64,000 nucleotides of DNA from Aquabacterium sp. CECT 9606 (GCF_918741295.1 NZ_CAKKNB010000002.1:124001-188000), one strand, 5' to 3'. Numbered from the stretch's first letter, positions 50,517 through 60,058 are shown. The notes: generated by a model not told the origin, from the sequence alone. Translations and numbers: made by a program.

Positions 50517-51608
50517 TCAGGCCACAGTATTCTTGATGCTCAGGCGGGCGCGGGCCAGCCGTGTGGTGGGCGGGGTCAGGCCCTGGCTGCGGCGGTATTC
50601 GCTGGGCGCCATGCCCTTCCAGCGGCGGAAAGCCTCGATGAAGGTGGTGACATCGGCATAACCCAGGCGCTCGGCGATCTCGCTGTGCGTCAGGCTGGCG
50701 GTGGCCATCAGCTCTTCGGTCAGGGTGCGGCGCACCTCTTCCAGCAGGCCGCGGAAGGTGGCGCCTTCGGCCGTGAGGTGGCGGCGCAGGGTGCGCGAGG
50801 TCATGTTCATTTCCTCGGCCACTTTTTCCATGTCGGGGATGTGGCCGGGGGTGCGCAGCAGGCGGTCGCGCACATTGGCGGCCACCCCGGTGCGGGCATG
50901 GCGGCTTTCCATCAGGTTGCGGCACATCTGCTCGCAGAGCTGGGCGGTGTGCGGATCGGCCTGCGGCAAGGGCAGGTCCATCAGGCTGGCGTCAAAAATG
51001 TTGCGCTCGTGCGGCATGTTGAAGCTGGGGCGCACACCGAACAGCGCGGTGTAGGCGGCCACCACCTCGGGCGCGGGCTCGGGGCACTTCATCTGCACCT
51101 CGCGGTACGGGATCGGGGCGCCCAGGATCTCGCGCTGCAAGGTGACCACAGCGGCTCGGTCCCGGTCGATGATGAACTGGCGCACATCGGGCGGCAGGTG
51201 GTCGGTCTGAAAGGTGGAGGTGATGACGTCGCCCTGGCGCTCGACCACGTTGGTGGTGAGCGAGAAGGTCAGGTTCAGCATGCGCGAGGCCATCGACACG
51301 GCGTTGCCCAGCGTGGAGCTGCTCATGACCGCGTAGCCCCACAGGCCATAGGTGGTGACGTGGTAACGGCAACCGGCATGGATGCCCAGCTCGGAGGCGT
51401 GGTTCAGCTCGGTGCTGAGGTTGCGGATCAGTTGGACTTCCTGCAGCGCCTCGATCTCGGCCTTGGGGTCGTCCAGCTGGGCCCGGGTGATGCCGGTGTG
51501 GCGCAGCATGGCGTCCACGCTGACGCCGCGTTCATAGCCCAGCTGGGTCAGGACACGGGCCGTGGCGATGCCTCGGCGGAAATCCCAGATCGTGGGCTTG
51601 GAACTCAT
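50517..51608 (-). CDS. AraC family transcriptional regulator (arabinose-binding-like sensor domain)
   Basis: A 363-residue regulator. The N-terminal two thirds match the Arabinose_bd-type sensor of the OruR/ArgR-like AraC group (GYERGVSVDAMLRHTGI, LSTELNHASELGIHAGCRYHVTTYGLWGYAVMSSSTLGNAV). The C-terminus has two helix-turn-helix units (EVAEEMNMTSRTLRRHLTAEG; SEIAERLGYADVTTFIEAFRRWKGMAPSEYRR). Inducer and target are unknown; no catabolic operon is next to it. Confidence 0.93.
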   Translation of the reverse strand: MSSKPTIWDFRRGIATARVLTQLGYERGVSVDAMLRHTGITRAQLDDPKAEIEALQEVQLIRNLSTELNHASELGIHAGCRYHVTTYGLWGYAVMSSSTLGNAVSMASRMLNLTFSLTTNVVERQGDVITSTFQTDHLPPDVRQFIIDRDRAAVVTLQREILGAPIPYREVQMKCPEPAPEVVAAYTALFGVRPSFNMPHERNIFDASLMDLPLPQADPHTAQLCEQMCRNLMESRHARTGVAANVRDRLLRTPGHIPDMEKVAEEMNMTSRTLRRHLTAEGATFRGLLEEVRRTLTEELMATASLTHSEIAERLGYADVTTFIEAFRRWKGMAPSEYRRSQGLTPPTTRLARARLSIKNTVA

Positions 51609-51710
51609 GCGACTACTTCCATTGGTTGTTCATTGGCGTTACAAATTATGTCCGCCAATACCAATGCTGATGTCCGCACTTCCACATGTCCCGACGAAAA
51701 CCGGGGTTAT

Positions 51711-52904
51711 TCAACGGCGCAATATCACGAGGCCCTTGAGGTATTCGCCTTCCGGGAAGGTAACGGTGGTGGGGTGGTCGGGCGAGGCCTCCAGGCGCTT
51801 GACGATGTAGCCGTCCACGCCCGCGTCCAGCCCCGCACCAGCCACGATCTTGTGGAACAGGTCGGCGCTGATGCCGCCCGAGCACGAGAAGGTCAGCAAT
51901 GCGCCGCCCGGCGACAGCAGCCGGAAGGCCAGGCGGTTGATGTCCTTGTAGGCCCGCGCGGCACGTTCCGCATGCGCGGCGGTGGGCGCGAACTTGGGCG
52001 GGTCCAGCACGATGGCGTCGAACTGCTGGCCTTCGGTGATGAGGCGGCGCAGGGTGGCGTTCACGTCGGCGTCCAGGGCGGTGTGCAAGCTGGCATCAAA
52101 GCCGTTGAGGGCCACGTGGGCCTTGGCCCGCTCAAGCGCAGGGCCGGACGAGTCCACGCTGATGACCTCGGTGGCGCCGCCCATCAAGGCCGCCACGCTG
52201 AAGCCGCCGGTGTAGCTGTAGCAGTTGAGCACGCGCTGGGCGTTCAACTGGCGGACCAGATCGGCGAACAGCTTGCGGTTGTCGCGCTGGTCCAGGTAGT
52301 AGCCGGTTTTGTGGCCCTCGGCCACGTCCAGGCTCAGGCGCAAGTCGTGCTCGCGGATGGCCAATTCGGTGACCAGGGGATCGCCCTCGGGGTGGCGCAG
52401 CCAGCCGGTGCGTTGGGGCAGGCCTTCCAGTTCGCGCACGCCCACGTCGGAGCGTTCGTACAGGTGTTGGCAACCGGTGGCTTGCAGCAGGGCGTCGGCG
52501 ATCACGTCGCGCCAGCGCTCCACGCCCACGCTCAAAAACTGGGCGCTCAGCAGGTGGGCGTAGCGGTCCACCACCAGGCCGGGCAGACCGTCGGCCTCGC
52601 CGTGGATCAGGCGCATGGCGTCGCTGTGGATGGCCAGGCGCGGGCGCAAGGCCACGGCCTGGGCAATGCGGCGCTGGAAGAAGGCGGCGTCAATGCGCTC
52701 GGCCTCGTCAAAACTCCAGGCGCGCACGCGGATCTGCGAGGTCGGGCTGAACGAGCCCCAGGCCAGGAACTGGCCATCGTGCGATTGCACGCGCACGGTC
52801 TCGCCGGGGTCGCCGCCGCCTTTGGCGATGCTGCCTTGGAACACCCAGGGGTGGCGGCGTTGGAGCGAGCGTTCCTTGCCTGCGCGCAGGGTGATGGTTT
52901 TCAT
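51711..52904 (-). CDS. rlmI: Class I SAM-dependent rRNA methyltransferase (RlmI-like, 23S m5C1962)
   Basis: A 397-residue enzyme with an N-terminal PUA domain (LRAGKERSLQRRHPWVFQGSI) and a Rossmann methyltransferase domain (GYYLDQRDNRKL, VLNCYSYTGGFSVAAL, ISVDSSGPALERAKAHVALNG, catalytic-region LDPPKFAP, TFSCSGGI). RlmI methylates C1962 of 23S rRNA in E. coli. ATG 52904 begins MKTITLRAGKER; the frame continues further upstream but without homology and into xerC. Motifs and length agree with the family. Confidence 0.93.
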   Translation of the reverse strand: MKTITLRAGKERSLQRRHPWVFQGSIAKGGGDPGETVRVQSHDGQFLAWGSFSPTSQIRVRAWSFDEAERIDAAFFQRRIAQAVALRPRLAIHSDAMRLIHGEADGLPGLVVDRYAHLLSAQFLSVGVERWRDVIADALLQATGCQHLYERSDVGVRELEGLPQRTGWLRHPEGDPLVTELAIREHDLRLSLDVAEGHKTGYYLDQRDNRKLFADLVRQLNAQRVLNCYSYTGGFSVAALMGGATEVISVDSSGPALERAKAHVALNGFDASLHTALDADVNATLRRLITEGQQFDAIVLDPPKFAPTAAHAERAARAYKDINRLAFRLLSPGGALLTFSCSGGISADLFHKIVAGAGLDAGVDGYIVKRLEASPDHPTTVTFPEGEYLKGLVILRR

Positions 52905-52959
52905 GGGGGCTGACGGTGCTGAAAGGCGCGATTGTCCGCCTCTTCGCGAAGGCGGTACT

Positions 52960-53919
52960 TCAGTCCTTGCGCTTGGCCCGGGGGTGCGCGGCGTCGTACA
53001 CCTTGGCCAGGTGCTGGAAATCCAGCTTGGTGTAGACCTGGGTGGTGGTGATGTGGGCGTGGCCGAGCAGCTCCTGAACGGCCCGCAGGTCGCCGCTGGA
53101 TTGCAGCAGGTGGCTGGCAAAGCTGTGGCGCAGCATGTGCGGGTGCACGTGGGTGGGCAGGCCCGCGTCGATGGCCATCTGTTTGAGGCGGTTGCGCAAT
53201 TGCACAGCGGTCAGGCGGTGGCCCAGGCGGCTCACGAACAGGGCCGCCTCACCGGGTGCGGCCAAGGCGGCGCGCAGGTCCAGCCAGGCGTCCAGGGCCT
53301 TCAAGGCCGCGCTGCCCACGGGCACGGTGCGGCGCTTGCTGCCTTTGCCCAGCACATGCGCTTCGGCGCCATCGCGGTCCAGCCAGCCTTGGGCCTGCGG
53401 GCCGGCGCTCACGTCCAGCCCCAGCAACTCTGCGCTGCGCAGGCCGCTGCCGTAAAGCAGTTCGACCATGCAGTGGTCGCGCGCGGCCAGCCAGGGCGCT
53501 TCGCGTGCGTCGCGGCTGCGCGGGGGCGCAGGCTTGGGCGGTGCTTCGGTGGACAGCGCCACGGCCTGTTCCACCGACAGGGCCTTGGGCAGGGGCTTGG
53601 CGCCTTTGGGCGCGCGCACGCCTTCCACCGGGTTGATGGTGGCCAGGCCTTCGCGCCCCATCCAGCGGAACAAGCCCCGCCAGGCCGACAAGGTGATCGC
53701 GATGCTGCGGGGGCCCAGACCCGCGGCGTGCAGCCGGGCCGCCCAGCCGCGCACATGGTGAGGTTTGACGGCGGGCAGCGCCAGCTTCTCTTTCGCGCAA
53801 AAGGCATCCAGCTGCTTGAAGGCGTCCTGGTACATGGCCAGCGTGCGCTCGGCCAGGCGGCGCTGCACGCGCAGGTGCTCCAGGTGGCGGGTGACCAGGT
53901 CGGGGGGCGAAGGCGTCAT
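52960..53919 (-). CDS. xerC: Tyrosine site-specific recombinase XerC
   Basis: XerC with XerD resolves chromosome dimers at dif. The 319-residue protein has the SAM-like N-domain (HLEHLRVQRRLAERTLAMY) and the catalytic domain with Arg in LYGSGLRSAELLGL, Lys in GKGSKRRTVPV, HMLRHSFASHLL (His-x-x-Arg), LLGHAHITTTQ (His) and nucleophile Tyr in TQVYTKLD. XerC is chosen over XerD because dapF-DUF484-xerC is a conserved set nearby. The insert with PPRSRDAREAPW is somewhat long. Confidence 0.94.
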   Translation of the reverse strand: MTPSPPDLVTRHLEHLRVQRRLAERTLAMYQDAFKQLDAFCAKEKLALPAVKPHHVRGWAARLHAAGLGPRSIAITLSAWRGLFRWMGREGLATINPVEGVRAPKGAKPLPKALSVEQAVALSTEAPPKPAPPRSRDAREAPWLAARDHCMVELLYGSGLRSAELLGLDVSAGPQAQGWLDRDGAEAHVLGKGSKRRTVPVGSAALKALDAWLDLRAALAAPGEAALFVSRLGHRLTAVQLRNRLKQMAIDAGLPTHVHPHMLRHSFASHLLQSSGDLRAVQELLGHAHITTTQVYTKLDFQHLAKVYDAAHPRAKRKD

Positions 53920-53942
53920 GGCCCATTGTCACACCGGGCCCT

Positions 53943-53969
53943 CAAGTAGCGCCACGGCTTTGCCGATAG
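53943..53969 (+). promoter_or_regulatory. Sigma-28 (FliA)-type promoter of the chemoreceptor gene
   Basis: TCAAG (ending 53946), 15 bases, GCCGATAG (53962-53969), 62 bases before the ATG. The -10 matches the flagellar consensus GCCGATAA at 7 of 8 positions. The other receptor gene has the same pattern and spacing. Confidence 0.7.
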
Positions 53970-54031
53970 CACTGCGGTGAGGGGCCCGCGCCGCCTCCAT
54001 CACCATCATTCAAACGGGAAGGGCCACCGCC

Positions 54032-55576
54032 ATGAACCTCATCACCAACCTGAACCTCGGCAAACGCCTGACCCTGGGCTTTGCCGTGCTGATCCTGCTC
54101 AGCCTGATTGCCGCTGGCGTGGGCATCGAGCGCATCAGGGCCGTTCGCGCCATTGCCGACCGCCTGGGCAGCGACGATGCCGAACTGCTGGTCCTGACCC
54201 AGCGCTGGACGAGCGCCATCGAATCGAACGCGGCCCGCACCTGGGTGCTGTTCTTCGCCACTGATCCAACGGTGGTCGGCCGCGTCAAGCAAGAGATGAA
54301 GGCCACTGTCACCGCCACCACGGCCCGCATCAAGCGCATTGACGAACTGGCCAGATCTGCCGAGCAAAAGCAGTTGATCAAGGACATCTCCGAGCAGCGC
54401 AATGCCTTCCAGGCCGAACGCAACGCCTTGCTCAAGCGCAAGGAGGCCGGCGAGGACGTGGGCGCGGAGGTGCTGGCCAAGGTCTTCCCGGCGGCGCAGA
54501 GCTACCTGGAATCGGTCGAACGCCTGGCCGACTTCCAGAACAAGGCCATGCAGCGCACCAAGGACGAAGCCGACCAGGCGGCGATGGAGGGCATCACGGC
54601 CCTGACCATCGGCACGGTGCTGGCCTTGGTGGTGGGCTGCGGATTGGCCTGGGCCTTGACCCGCTCCATCGTGGTGCCGGTGCGCCGCGCCCAGTCCGCG
54701 GCCGAAGCCATCGCCAATGGTGACCTGAGCGTCGATGTCCGGGCAGACTCTTCAGACGAGATCGGTCAGTTGATGCAGTCCATGCAGCGCATGGTCGCGT
54801 CCCTGCATGGCATCGTGCACGCGGTGCGGGCCAGCTCTGATTCGATCGCCACGGGTTCGGCCGAGATCGCCATGGGCAATGCCGACCTCTCGCAACGCAC
54901 CGAAGAACAAGCCAGCAACCTGCAGCAAACGGCCGCGTCGATGGAGCAGCTCACCGCCACCATCAAGCAGAACGCCGACACGGCGCGCCAGGCGTCGCAA
55001 CTGGCCAGCAGCGCCTCGGCCGTGGCCGTGGATGGGGGCACGGTGGTGGGCCAGGTCGTGGCCACGATGGAAGACATCACGGCCAGCTCGCGCAAGGTGG
55101 CCGACATCATCGGCGTGATCGATGGCATCGCTTTCCAGACCAACATCCTGGCGCTGAATGCGGCCGTGGAAGCGGCGCGGGCGGGTGAACAAGGCCGCGG
55201 CTTCGCCGTGGTGGCCAGCGAAGTCCGCAGCCTGGCACAGCGCAGCGCGCAGGCTGCCAAGGAGATCAAGACCCTGATCGGCGAAAGCGTGGAAAAGGTC
55301 GAGAACGGCACGCGCCTGGTCGGCACGGCGGGCTCGACCATGGACGACGTGGTCAAGCAGGTCAAGCGGGTGACCGACCTGATCGGCGAGATCACCAGCG
55401 CGAGCATCGAGCAAAGCACCGGCATTGGCCAGATCGGCGATGCGGTCAACCAGCTGGACCAGGTGACGCAGCAAAACGCCGCCTTGGTGGAAGAGTCAGC
55501 CGCCGCGTCGGAAAGCCTGCGCCATCAAGCGGCCAGCCTGGCCCAGACGGTGTCGGTGTTCAAGCTGGCGGTTTGA
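54032..55576 (+). CDS. Methyl-accepting chemotaxis protein (4-helix-bundle sensor)
   Basis: A 514-residue chemoreceptor. Membrane segment 1 (about 11-32), periplasmic four-helix-bundle sensor (about 35-190), membrane segment 2 (about 193-214), HAMP (about 215-270), then the signalling domain with methylation-helix text ([22 protein letters not shown]) and the hairpin tip [36 protein letters not shown]. It ends in [20 protein letters not shown] without a CheR-binding pentapeptide. A sigma-28-type promoter lies upstream. Ligand unknown. Confidence 0.95.
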   Translation: MNLITNLNLGKRLTLGFAVLILLSLIAAGVGIERIRAVRAIADRLGSDDAELLVLTQRWTSAIESNAARTWVLFFATDPTVVGRVKQEMKATVTATTARIKRIDELARSAEQKQLIKDISEQRNAFQAERNALLKRKEAGEDVGAEVLAKVFPAAQSYLESVERLADFQNKAMQRTKDEADQAAMEGITALTIGTVLALVVGCGLAWALTRSIVVPVRRAQSAAEAIANGDLSVDVRADSSDEIGQLMQSMQRMVASLHGIVHAVRASSDSIATGSAEIAMGNADLSQRTEEQASNLQQTAASMEQLTATIKQNADTARQASQLASSASAVAVDGGTVVGQVVATMEDITASSRKVADIIGVIDGIAFQTNILALNAAVEAARAGEQGRGFAVVASEVRSLAQRSAQAAKEIKTLIGESVEKVENGTRLVGTAGSTMDDVVKQVKRVTDLIGEITSASIEQSTGIGQIGDAVNQLDQVTQQNAALVEESAAASESLRHQAASLAQTVSVFKLAV

Positions 55577-55588
55577 GCCGAAGCGGGC

Positions 55589-56215
55589 TTAGGCGCCAGG
55601 CAGGTCCAGGAACTCGACCGCGCCGGTATCGAGCGAGTACTCGGCGCCCACCACGGTCAGCTTGCCTTGCTGGATCAGTTGCTCCAGCAGCTCCGAGCCA
55701 TGGCGCAACTGGTTGACCGAGGCGCGCACATTGGCGCGCACGGCGTGGTGTACCAGCTGGTGCATGTCGTGGCGCAGCTCGGTGGCCAGCAGGCCTTCGA
55801 CCGAGGGCCTCACGCGGTTGACAATGGAGTGGATGTTGCGCGAGGAGGCGCTGCCAGAGGGCGACTGCAGCTCTTCGATGGTGGCCACGATGGCACCACA
55901 ACCCGAATGCCCCAGCACCACCACCAGCGGCGTGCCGAAGCGCGAGGCCGCGAACTCGACGCTGCCCACTTGCGAAGGCGCCACCACATTGCCGGCGACG
56001 CGGATCACGAACAGATCGCCCAGGCCCTGGTCGAACACCAGTTCGGCAGGCACGCGGGCGTCGGAGCAACCCAAAATGATGGCGAAGGGATTTTGCGGCT
56101 GGCCCAGCTCGATGGGCTTGGTGGGGCCCAGCAAGGTCTGACCCGACTGGATGCTGGCCACGAAACGGCGGTTGCCTTCGCGCAAGCGCTCCAGCGCATC
56201 GTGGGCGGCGTTCAT
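55589..56215 (-). CDS. Beta-class carbonic anhydrase
   Basis: A 208-residue zinc enzyme interconverting CO2 and bicarbonate. Zinc ligands C50, H103 and C106 and the D52-R54 dyad are visible (GCSDARVP; HSGCGAI); the type is a plant-like beta-CA. Also FVIRVAGNVVAPSQVGSVEFAA. The start ATG overlaps the DUF484 stop (ATGA), giving dapF-DUF484-carbonic anhydrase as one coupled transcript. Confidence 0.95.
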   Translation of the reverse strand: MNAAHDALERLREGNRRFVASIQSGQTLLGPTKPIELGQPQNPFAIILGCSDARVPAELVFDQGLGDLFVIRVAGNVVAPSQVGSVEFAASRFGTPLVVVLGHSGCGAIVATIEELQSPSGSASSRNIHSIVNRVRPSVEGLLATELRHDMHQLVHHAVRANVRASVNQLRHGSELLEQLIQQGKLTVVGAEYSLDTGAVEFLDLPGA

Positions 56216-56904
56216 GCTGGTCCCAGCAAGCGTGCCAGGGCGGCGCTGGCGGTTTCGCCGACCTGCTGCAGAAAGTCCACGCCCATGTCGGCCGTGTAGC
56301 GGGTCGGGTCGGGCGAGCCCAGCACCAGCAGGCCGTAGGTCTGGCCCAGGTGGTGCAGCGGGATCATCGCGAGCGAGGTGATGGTGCTGGCGTCCTGCAT
56401 CCACTTGGCCGCTTCAAAGCCGGCGTTGACGCCGCAGTAGGGCAGGCTCAGACTGGCCGCGAAACTGCGCACGTCGTCACTCACAGCCTGGGCGGCGGGC
56501 AGCTCGCGCAGGGCTTCGCGCACCGGGAGGGTGGGCGTATCCCACACGCGCACGGCGGCTTGCGGGATCAGGAACTCGCGTTGCAGCTCGGTCAGCATGA
56601 CGTCGGGCAGGGCCGCGTCGTCGTGCGTCATCAGCACCGAGCGCACCCAATGGTGCAGGCGCTGGGCGATGGCCTCGTTCTCCTGGCTGTGGCGGATCAT
56701 CTCCATGATCCGGCGCTCCAGGCCCTTGTTCTTGTCGCGCAGCATTTCCATCTGGCGCTCTTGCAGCGAGACCGCGCGCAGGCCGTGCGGGCTGGTCAGT
56801 TGCACGCTGGACAGCAGCTGGGCGTGGCGCTCGAAGAAGCCGGGCGTGTTGACCAGGTAGTTGGCGATGTCGTCTTCGGTGATGCCTTGCAGGGGTGTCG
56901 TCAT
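56212..56904 (-). CDS. DUF484 family protein (GAF-like)
   Basis: A DUF484/YigA-like protein of about 230 residues. The N-terminus has ITEDDIANYLVNTPGFFERHAQLLSSVQLTSPHGLRAVSLQERQMEMLRDKNKGLE, the family signature including a helical dimerisation stretch, then a GAF-like domain. Function unknown; the family is constantly found between dapF and xerC. A TTG at 56946 would overlap the dapF stop; ATG 56904 (MTTPLQG) is preferred. Confidence 0.93.
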   Translation of the reverse strand: MTTPLQGITEDDIANYLVNTPGFFERHAQLLSSVQLTSPHGLRAVSLQERQMEMLRDKNKGLERRIMEMIRHSQENEAIAQRLHHWVRSVLMTHDDAALPDVMLTELQREFLIPQAAVRVWDTPTLPVREALRELPAAQAVSDDVRSFAASLSLPYCGVNAGFEAAKWMQDASTITSLAMIPLHHLGQTYGLLVLGSPDPTRYTADMGVDFLQQVGETASAALARLLGPA

Positions 56905-56942
56905 GGTGGCGTGTGGTTGGGTTTGGGGCGGCGCTTGATTTT

Positions 56943-57806
56943 TCAAAGCGCGGGCACGTCGATTTCGCCGTCGAACACGGTGGCGGCCGGGCCGGTCATC
57001 ATCACCGGGTGGCCCACGCCAGCCCAGTGGATGGTGAGCAGGCCACCACGCGTTTCAACGTCCACGGTGGCGTCCAGCCAGCCCAGGCGGATGCCCGCGA
57101 CCACGGCGGCGCAGGCGCCCGAGCCGCAGGCCAGGGTCTCACCTGATCCGCGCTCGAACACGCGCAGCTTGATGTGCGCGCGGCCCACCAACTGCATGAA
57201 GCCGGCGTTGACGCGCTTGGGAAAGCGTTCATGGCTTTCGATCTGCGGGCCGATCTCGCCCACGGGCGCGTGGTCGACATCGTCCACGCGCAGCACCGAG
57301 TGCGGGTTGCCCATGGACACCACGGCCACGTCGACCGGGTAGTCGGCCAGGGGCAGGGGCCACAGCTCGCAGCCGTTGACCAGCTTGGGCGTGAGGCCGG
57401 CGCTGTTGAAGGGCACCTGGGCAGGCTCCAGGATGGGCTGGCCCATGTCCACGGTGACGCGGCCGTCGTCTTGCAACTGTGGTTCGATCACACCCAGCAT
57501 GGTCTGCACGCGCAGTTTGGTCTTGCGGGTGAGCTGGTGGTCGTGCACATAGCGCGCGAAGCAGCGGGCGCCATTGCCGCATTGCTCGACCTCACCGCCA
57601 TCCGCGTTGATGATGCGGTAGGTGAAGTCGGTGTTCTGCTCGGCTGAGCCGGGCTCGACGATGAGGATCTGGTCGGCTCCGATGCCGAAACGGCGGTCGG
57701 CCAGGAAGCGGTATTGGGCCTCGCTCAGTGGCAATGGCCCCCGGGTGGCGTCGAGCACGATGAAATCGTTGCCCGCGCCGTGCATTTTGGTAAAGCGCAG
57801 CTTCAT
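56943..57806 (-). CDS. dapF: Diaminopimelate epimerase
   Basis: Converts LL- to meso-diaminopimelate for lysine and peptidoglycan. The 287-residue enzyme has [14 protein letters not shown], catalytic Cys76 in [13 protein letters not shown], the second catalytic Cys in [10 protein letters not shown], and MGNPHSV. All catalytic residues are present. It begins the set dapF-DUF484-carbonic anhydrase; a chemoreceptor gene ends 36 bases upstream of its start. Confidence 0.97.
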   Translation of the reverse strand: MKLRFTKMHGAGNDFIVLDATRGPLPLSEAQYRFLADRRFGIGADQILIVEPGSAEQNTDFTYRIINADGGEVEQCGNGARCFARYVHDHQLTRKTKLRVQTMLGVIEPQLQDDGRVTVDMGQPILEPAQVPFNSAGLTPKLVNGCELWPLPLADYPVDVAVVSMGNPHSVLRVDDVDHAPVGEIGPQIESHERFPKRVNAGFMQLVGRAHIKLRVFERGSGETLACGSGACAAVVAGIRLGWLDATVDVETRGGLLTIHWAGVGHPVMMTGPAATVFDGEIDVPAL

Positions 57807-57842
57807 GGCCGCGATTATCCGCCCGGCCGGGCGTCGTGCGCG

Positions 57843-59423
57843 TCAGGCGGGTCGAATGTCCACCTGGAAGCGTGCCACGGCGTCGTTCAGGCCCTGGGCT
57901 TGCTGGCGCAGGCTGTCGGCGGCGGCGGCTGATTGCTCCACCAACGCGGCGTTCTGTTGCGTCATCTGGTCCAGCTGGCTCACCGATTCGCCCACGTGGC
58001 TGATGCCCAGAGACTGCTGCTGCGTCGCGTCGGCGATCTCGCCCATGGCCTGCGTGACGCGGCGTATGGCGTCCACGATCTCGGCCATGACGTTGCCGGC
58101 ATCCTTCACGCGCCTGGACCCCACCTCCACGCGCTCTGCCGACTGGCCAATCAGGCCTTTGATCTCCTTGGCCGCGTCGGCGCTGCGCTTGGCCAGCAGC
58201 CGCACCTCGCTGGCCACCACGGCAAAGCCCCGGCCTTGCTCGCCAGCACGGGCCGCTTCCACGGCCGCGTTCAGCGCCAGGATGTTGGTCTGGAAAGCGA
58301 TGCCATCGATCACGCCGATGATGTCGCTGATCTGCTGCGAAGCCTTGCTGATGTCGGCCATCTGCAGCACCACGCTGTCGACCACCAGGCCGCCTTGCTC
58401 TGCGCGCTGGCAGGCCGTGTCGGCCAGGGTGTTGGCCACATTGGCCGACTGGGCCGATTGCGCCACGGTGGTGCTGAGCTGGTCCATCGACGAGGCCGTT
58501 TGCTGCAGATTGGAAGCGGCCTGCTCGGTACGGTCGGACAGATCCTGGTTGCCGGCGGCAATTTCGGTGCTGGCCACCAGCATGTTCTGCGAAGACTGGC
58601 GCACGGAGGCCACCATGGTGCGCAGCGATGTCTGCATGTCCTTCATGCACGTCATCAGGCGGGCGATCTCGTCGTGGCCGCGCGGGTTGATCTCTTGCGT
58701 CAGGTCGCCATGCGCGATGGCCTGGGTGTGGGCTTCGGCGCGCTTGAGTGGGCCCGTGACGGAGGCGATGGTCAGGCCCATCAGCGGCAGGAAGATGATG
58801 CCGGGCGACAGCAGCAGGGCCCACAGCGAGATGATGGCGTTGTTGGCGCTGTGGCTGACCTTGGCGCGGCGGGCCTGGGCCAGCTTTTCGATGTCAACGT
58901 TGAGCTTGGCCACGATGGCATCGATTGTGTCGCCTTCGGCGCGTTGCGGTTCACTGGACTGGAAGGCCTCGGCGGGCGAGGTGATGGCCGACGAGTTGAT
59001 CAGCTCCAGCGTGGGGGCCAGGCCTTTGCCGTAGCTCTGCAGCTTGGCTTCCACCGACTTGACCTGCTCGGCGATGGTGGCGTTGGGGGCCACCTGGGCC
59101 AGGTCTTGCGTGGCTTTCAGGGTGCTGACCAGCGAGGTTTGCCAGGCCTTGATGTGGGTCGAGGCGGACACCGAATCGCCCGTGTTGATGATGGCCGACT
59201 TCTCGAATCCACGCAGTTGGCCCAATTGCAATGCCAGGGTGCTCATGCGCTGGGTGGCTGAAAATTCTTGCGTGGCAAAGGCGTCGAATTCGCCGCGCAG
59301 TTGTGACAGTTGCCAGGTGGAGCCGGCCCCCACGATGAGGCCGATCACCACGACCAGGGCCATGCAGGCGAGCAGACGGGCGCGGATTGAAAATCCACGC
59401 AACAACGTGATCCAGGAACTCAT
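57843..59423 (-). CDS. Methyl-accepting chemotaxis protein (second)
   Basis: A 526-residue chemoreceptor. Membrane segment 1 (about 14-35), periplasmic helical sensor (about 36-190) ending in LNVDIEKLAQARRAKV, membrane segment 2 (about 200-222), HAMP, and a signalling domain with the same tip sequence as the receptor at 54032 ([20 protein letters not shown]). The C-terminal 15 residues are unrelated to that receptor. ATG 59423 (MSSWITLLRG) is used; the longer frame lacks homology. A sigma-28-like promoter is at 59459-59486. Confidence 0.95.
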   Translation of the reverse strand: MSSWITLLRGFSIRARLLACMALVVVIGLIVGAGSTWQLSQLRGEFDAFATQEFSATQRMSTLALQLGQLRGFEKSAIINTGDSVSASTHIKAWQTSLVSTLKATQDLAQVAPNATIAEQVKSVEAKLQSYGKGLAPTLELINSSAITSPAEAFQSSEPQRAEGDTIDAIVAKLNVDIEKLAQARRAKVSHSANNAIISLWALLLSPGIIFLPLMGLTIASVTGPLKRAEAHTQAIAHGDLTQEINPRGHDEIARLMTCMKDMQTSLRTMVASVRQSSQNMLVASTEIAAGNQDLSDRTEQAASNLQQTASSMDQLSTTVAQSAQSANVANTLADTACQRAEQGGLVVDSVVLQMADISKASQQISDIIGVIDGIAFQTNILALNAAVEAARAGEQGRGFAVVASEVRLLAKRSADAAKEIKGLIGQSAERVEVGSRRVKDAGNVMAEIVDAIRRVTQAMGEIADATQQQSLGISHVGESVSQLDQMTQQNAALVEQSAAAADSLRQQAQGLNDAVARFQVDIRPA

Positions 59424-59458
59424 TTTTGTCTCCGAGGGCAAACTTTCAGCTATTGCGT

Positions 59459-59486
59459 GTATCGGTTGATTTGAGGTTGGACTTGA
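59459..59486 (-). promoter_or_regulatory. Sigma-28 (FliA)-type promoter of the second chemoreceptor gene
   Basis: Read on the minus strand: TCAAG, 15 bases, ACCGATAC, 35 bases before the ATG. Identical -35 text and spacing to the promoter at 53943-53969; the -10 matches GCCGATAA at 6 of 8 positions. Confidence 0.6.
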
Positions 59487-59499
59487 GTGGTTTGTGCTT

Positions 59500-60050
59500 T
59501 TTTGGGGCAGCGCGGGGTGGGGGATTCGGCGGAGGCAGGCGGGGCTCCTATGGGGGCAGTCCACCGCTGCGCGGCGGACTGCTCTCGGTGCTCGGCCACG
59601 GCGGGCGGCTGCGGAACTCGCTGGCCTGCGGCCCGCTCAGACAGTCCTCGCCGACCCCTCGCGGTGCGAGGGGCAACCCGCCGTGGCCTGTGCGCCTCGA
59701 CGCCCCCGAAGTCGCCCCGCCCGCCTCCGCCGAATCCCTGATCCACCCCGCTGGCGGCGCAGCACGAAATGCGGCCGTGGCAGGCCACCAGCGGGGCGAA
59801 ACAAGGGCTGGGTGGGTGTCCGGCAGGGCGCCTTGTTGGTGCCGAGGAGCGCAGCGGCGAGGTGGGCGCGCGAAGCGCGCATCGTCAACTGACTTGTCGC
59901 CGATGTTTGAACGCAGCGCCTGGAAGGCGCGAAGAGAGTTTCGGCGACACCACCTCGCTGCGAGCACCGCAAGGCAGTCCCGCGACCAGCGGGACCACCA
60001 ACACGAAGCCCTGACGGATACCCGCCCAGCCCTCGCCCCGTGCTCCCCGA
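59500..60050. repeat. GC-rich, hairpin-rich non-coding element (probable interspersed intergenic repeat)
   Basis: This gap of over 600 bases has no credible gene, although frames stay open on several strands because of GC-rich bias. It holds several strong inverted repeats: GCAGTCCACCGC/GCGGCGGACTGC (59556-59582), CCCCTCGC/GCGAGGGG (59655-59673), GCGCGC-GAA-GCGCGC (59866-59880), and TCGCCGA/TCGGCGA (59897-59947) enclosing GCGCC-TGGAA-GGCGC (59916-59930). From memory the text resembles interspersed intergenic elements common in Burkholderiales genomes. I could not compare copies, as this is the only one in the window. Confidence 0.45.
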
Positions 60051-60058
60051 TAAAGCGA

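Noticed and set aside
52960-53919. XerC-like gene as a sign of an integron or mobile element
   Set aside because: Housekeeping XerC motifs and the dapF/DUF484 neighbourhood; no attC or other recombination sites or cargo.
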